Source of the DNA: an uncultured Alphaproteobacteria bacterium
Lineage (GTDB): Bacteria > Pseudomonadota > Alphaproteobacteria > Rhodobacterales > Rhodobacteraceae
Length of the DNA stretch: 64,000 bases
Assembly: GCA_902586885.1 (NCBI GenBank)
Contig: CACIJG010000008.1
Span: 1-64,000, forward strand
Direction of reading: 5' to 3'
Both the position numbers and the translations under genes were made by a program. Shown piece after piece: positions 62,661 through 64,000 of this stretch (position 1 is the stretch's first letter; each line of letters opens with the position of its first letter). The notes below the pieces were generated by a model. That model was not told the origin of the DNA. It saw only the letters and a list, made by a program, of their open reading frames with translations, and made no database searches.

Positions 62661-64000
62661 TTGAAAGAGCTATCTCCAAGCAATATTGTTTCTGCAATCA
62701 GAAATAAAGAATTGAGTAAGAAAGAGGTATTATGGGATTTTTATGCCTCGATTGACAAGTATAATGGAGCGCTCAACGCAATTGTATCTTTAAAGGACAG
62801 AGAAAGATTGCTTAGTGAGCACAGCAGTTATCCTAAGACACTGAGACATAGCGAAAGCAAAATTTTAAATGGTTTACCATTAGCGATTAAGGATCTAGTT
62901 GACGTAAAAGGGTTTCCAACAACATATGGAATCCCTAAATATAAAAATAATATAGCAAAGAAAAATAGTATTATGGTTCAACGTCTTATAGACAATGGAG
63001 CGATAATAATTGGGAAAACTAACACCCCGGAACTGGGTTTGGGGTCTCATACTTTTAATAGAACATTTGGGATTACAGCAAATGCTTATGACAGGTCTAA
63101 AACCGCCGGAGGTTCTAGTGGCGGCGCTGCCTCAGCCGTTGCTGCTGGATTGATTCCGGTTGCTGATGGCTCAGATATGATGGGATCATGTAGGAACCCG
63201 GCAGCTTTTTCAAATATTTATGGGATAAGGCCTACCCCTGGTGTAATACCTCAAGATAGGACAGGAAAAAAAGATGATCTACCAATCCTATCAACTCTAG
63301 GCGTTCTTGGTCGGAAACCCGATGACATTGCGCTCATGGTGGATGCGATAGCAGGAAAACATTCCTTAGATCCATATTCGTTTGATATAAGTGGAAATTT
63401 TAGAGAATACTTTTTAAACGACAAAGAGTTTTGTGCAACAAAAATTGGTTGGTTAGGAGATTGTAATGCCTACTATGAAACCGAAAAGCAAATATTAACT
63501 TTGTGTGAAAATATACTGTGTAAGCTGTCTATGTCAAAAATAACAGTCGATGAGGTTCGGTTTGATAATAAACTCAGCTTGCTATGGAAAAGCTGGAAAA
63601 CCTTAAGATCTAAGACACTTTATAATGAATTGTCCAGCTGGAATTTATTAGAAGATGAAAAAGCGTTCAGTGTAAAATGGGAGTTGCAGCGAGGGTCTGT
63701 AATAGAAGAAAGTGAGATAAAGGAAGCATTAAAAGTGCGAGAACAATGGCTGGATGAGGTTAATAGTTTATTCAGGAAATTTGATTTTCTAGCAATTCCT
63801 TCTTCTCAATTATTTCCCTTTGATAAAAATATAGCGTATCCAAATATCTTAAATGGGATTGAATTTGACAGTTATCACAAGTGGATGGAGATCGTAACAA
63901 TCCCAAGTCTTTTAGGGTTGCCAGTAATTTCAGTACCTGTTGGCTTTAATGAAAAAGGGCTTCCAATGGGAATGCAAGTAATTGCAAAAAAAAGGGAGGA
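62661..64000 (+). CDS. Amidase family protein (3' partial)
   Basis: An amidase-signature hydrolase that runs off the right edge after 446 codons. The catalytic Lys is in LAIKDLVDVKG near residue 78. The Ser-rich loop TAGGSSGGAASAVAAG (near 155) carries the cis-Ser and nucleophile Ser, and DGSDMMGSCRNPAAFSN follows. Translation starts at TTG 62661, as an in-frame stop lies 10 nt upstream and AGGA precedes it. It is divergent from the acyl-CoA dehydrogenase gene across 243 bp. The substrate is an amide not readable here. Confidence 0.88.
   Translation, partial: MKELSPSNIVSAIRNKELSKKEVLWDFYASIDKYNGALNAIVSLKDRERLLSEHSSYPKTLRHSESKILNGLPLAIKDLVDVKGFPTTYGIPKYKNNIAKKNSIMVQRLIDNGAIIIGKTNTPELGLGSHTFNRTFGITANAYDRSKTAGGSSGGAASAVAAGLIPVADGSDMMGSCRNPAAFSNIYGIRPTPGVIPQDRTGKKDDLPILSTLGVLGRKPDDIALMVDAIAGKHSLDPYSFDISGNFREYFLNDKEFCATKIGWLGDCNAYYETEKQILTLCENILCKLSMSKITVDEVRFDNKLSLLWKSWKTLRSKTLYNELSSWNLLEDEKAFSVKWELQRGSVIEESEIKEALKVREQWLDEVNSLFRKFDFLAIPSSQLFPFDKNIAYPNILNGIEFDSYHKWMEIVTIPSLLGLPVISVPVGFNEKGLPMGMQVIAKKRE

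Overview
The window is strongly AT-rich and densely coded. It reads as a free-living, flagellated marine alphaproteobacterium with a small, tightly packed genome. The reasons are the thrS-infC order, ThyX instead of ThyA, bactofilins, a flagellin in an alphaproteobacterial style, an ectoine-utilisation set (EutA, EutB, DoeA) and a betaine/dimethylglycine/carnitine-type gene set. A SAR116-like lineage would fit, but the sequence alone does not settle the taxonomy.

Region 1 (1-21.9 kb, core). It starts inside thyX and continues with a flavin reductase-like protein, a very large flagellin with an inserted carbohydrate-binding-like domain behind a sigma-54-like promoter, katG and a DMSO/TMAO reductase-family molybdoenzyme. 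Two bactofilins, an MltG-like lytic transglycosylase, a class III CoA-transferase with an extra C-terminal domain and a secreted Ig-like repeat protein follow. The region ends with a thrS-infC-acyltransferase run, in which infC seems to start at AUC.

Region 2 (22.0-40.0 kb, genomic island). An intact tRNA-Thr(UGU) gene is followed by a tyrosine recombinase. A 64-bp copy of the tRNA 3' end occurs at 34250-34313, a second left end with a broken integrase at 35.6 kb, and a degenerate tRNA-like right end at 39.9 kb. The island therefore looks like at least two related integrative elements in tandem. Both ends of the intact element carry paired 12-bp-period repeats (GGTAGACCA) that look like integrase arm sites. 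Cargo includes a transglutaminase-like protein, a protein with family A polymerase/T7 RNA polymerase-like motifs, an 11-repeat Cys-rich trypsin-like protease, a C5 methyltransferase plus NgoFVII-like restriction module, a dyad-rich non-coding region that could be an origin, and a nest of very small secreted and membrane proteins. Two of the latter share a promoter.

Region 3 (40.0-64.0 kb, core). This is a nitrogen/osmolyte catabolism block. It begins with an ectoine-degradation-like cluster (EutB, M20 deacetylase, EutA, 2OG dioxygenase, DoeA, cupin, dehydrogenase, HAD). An SdhA/SdhB-like pair without membrane anchors, a GST and a methyltransferase with an apparent AUU start follow. Next come a homocysteine methyltransferase and MetY with a divergent Lrp-type regulator, a dimethylglycine/sarcosine dehydrogenase, and a CaiD-like hydratase, ADP-forming acyl-CoA ligase and acyl-CoA dehydrogenase operon. 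A partial amidase ends the window. Together these could take carnitine-like compounds to glycine betaine, dimethylglycine and sarcosine, with betaine methyl groups used for methionine; that chain is inference from families and neighbourhood.
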